This document shows, piece by piece, positions 5,165-5,776 of a stretch of DNA of 5,776 nucleotides (its first letter is position 1; each line of letters starts with the position of its first letter). The translations under genes were made by a program, and so were the position numbers. The stretch is taken from positions 1 through 5,776 of the forward strand of contig JAADGZ010000103.1 of NCBI GenBank assembly GCA_013152045.1. Reading direction: 5' to 3'. The notes under the pieces were generated by a model. That model was given only the letters and a program-made list of their open reading frames with translations, made no database searches and had not been told where the DNA came from. The stretch is from Gammaproteobacteria bacterium (GTDB taxonomy: Bacteria > Pseudomonadota > Gammaproteobacteria > UBA6429 > Thiohalophilaceae).

Positions 5165-5776
5165 ATGATTGCCAAAACACACCCCACCGAAGAATATTTC
5201 ATCGAAAATGAACCCTTTTACCAGGCGGTTGGCGAAGAAATCGCTATTTTTGAAGCTGCCTGGAAACAAAAACTGCCCATCCTTCTCAAAGGGCCAACCG
5301 GCTGCGGTAAAACCCGTTTTATGGAATACATGGCCTGGCGTCTTCAGCGCCCCCTGATTACCGTTTCCTGTCATGATGATCTCACGGCATCTGATCTGGT
5401 TGGCCGCTATCTGATCAGCGGCGGGGAAACCGTTTGGGTAGATGGGCCTCTGGCCCGTGCCGTACGTTCTGGCGCTATCTGCTATCTCGATGAAATCGTC
5501 GAAGCACGCAAGGATACCATGGTAGTCATTCACCCGCTGGCCGATGATCGGCGCGTTTTGCCGATGGAAAAACTGGGTGAACTGCTACAGGCCTCGGATG
5601 AATTCTGTCTAACGGTGTCTTATAACCCCGGTTACCAGAGCGTGCTCAAGGATCTCAAACAAAGCACGCGTCAACGTTTTGTGGCATTAGAATTCAACTA
5701 TCCCGATGCCACTCTGGAAAGCAGTATTGTGGCCAGGGAAACCAGCATTGATCCTGCGCTGGCAGACAAACTGGTT
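5165..5776 (+). CDS. cbbQ: CbbQ/NorQ-family MoxR AAA+ ATPase (3' end outside window)
   Basis: The reading frame runs from ATG 5165 to the right edge without a stop (204 residues seen; the family is usually near 265-270). It begins [19 protein letters not shown]. Walker A is GPTGCGKT (residues 43-50) and Walker B is ICYLDE (105-110). [14 protein letters not shown] sensor 1 is present as [10 protein letters not shown] (N154), and STRQRF (167-172) carries the arginine-finger region. [15 protein letters not shown] (69-83) and [13 protein letters not shown] (93-105) are typical of CbbQ/NorQ/GpvN proteins. These ATPases act with a von Willebrand A-domain partner: CbbO to remove inhibitors from RuBisCO, or NorD to mature NO reductase. 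[10 protein letters not shown] and [10 protein letters not shown] look more CbbQ-like to me than NorQ-like, but the symbol is provisional because the partner gene lies outside. No Shine-Dalgarno is obvious. An in-frame stop at 5120-5122 with no other ATG after it supports this start. Confidence 0.92.
   Translation, partial: MIAKTHPTEEYFIENEPFYQAVGEEIAIFEAAWKQKLPILLKGPTGCGKTRFMEYMAWRLQRPLITVSCHDDLTASDLVGRYLISGGETVWVDGPLARAVRSGAICYLDEIVEARKDTMVVIHPLADDRRVLPMEKLGELLQASDEFCLTVSYNPGYQSVLKDLKQSTRQRFVALEFNYPDATLESSIVARETSIDPALADKLV

Noticed and set aside
5150..5533. Minus-strand open frame of 127 codons opposite the CbbQ-type gene
   Set aside because: The plus-strand frame contains Walker A, Walker B, sensor 1 and arginine-finger motifs. 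The antisense frame has none of its own.
1..5776. Defence system, toxin-antitoxin pair, prophage, tRNA or rRNA gene
   Set aside because: No relevant motifs, gene pairs or structured RNA patterns were seen. The MoxR-type ATPase has the CbbQ/NorQ signature and no defence partner in view.

Overview
The window looks like a piece of a gammaproteobacterial chromosome of moderate GC content. The UbiE tail follows the enterobacterial type closely. A UbiJ-type accessory factor follows it, a lineage marker for proteobacteria that use the UbiE/UbiJ ubiquinone pathway. A pyrophosphate-dependent phosphofructokinase and a CbbQ-type AAA+ ATPase close to each other fit a chemolithoautotrophic (for example sulfur-oxidising) or methanotrophic gammaproteobacterium. 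That lifestyle is an inference, because no RuBisCO, H+-pyrophosphatase or methane/sulfur oxidation gene is inside the window.

Layout. Positions 1-1549 (+) hold a tightly coupled three-gene run: the 3' part of ubiE, an RDD-family membrane protein, and ubiJ. Each junction is a 4-base ATGA stop/start overlap. The ubiB gene that commonly follows ubiJ is absent. Next come a short hairpin repeat (1567-1594), a very acidic 117-residue protein of unknown function (1712-2065, +) and a Rho-independent terminator (2072-2100). An AT-rich leader with two adjacent palindromes precedes the PPi-phosphofructokinase gene (2265-3548, +), which appears to be its own transcription unit.

Positions 3549-4216 are rich in repeats. 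One GCTCAGG/CGAAC hairpin and two copies of a long inverted repeat (GGGTAGAGCGAAGCGAAACC type) are present, and the two long copies bracket a small 64-residue protein gene (3861-4055, +). A two-domain outer-membrane lipoprotein gene lies on the minus strand (4217-4993), convergent with the small gene. It is divergent from a CbbQ/NorQ-type ATPase gene (5165 to beyond the right edge, +).

Function. The left run serves ubiquinone biosynthesis at the inner membrane. The PPi-phosphofructokinase provides reversible fructose 6-phosphate/fructose 1,6-bisphosphate interconversion using PPi. The CbbQ-type ATPase would work with a VWA partner (CbbO/NorD type) to activate RuBisCO or mature NO reductase. 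I found no CRISPR array, tRNA, rRNA, transposase or recognisable defence system. The least explained parts are the 117-residue acidic protein, the repeat-bracketed 64-residue protein and the lipoprotein.
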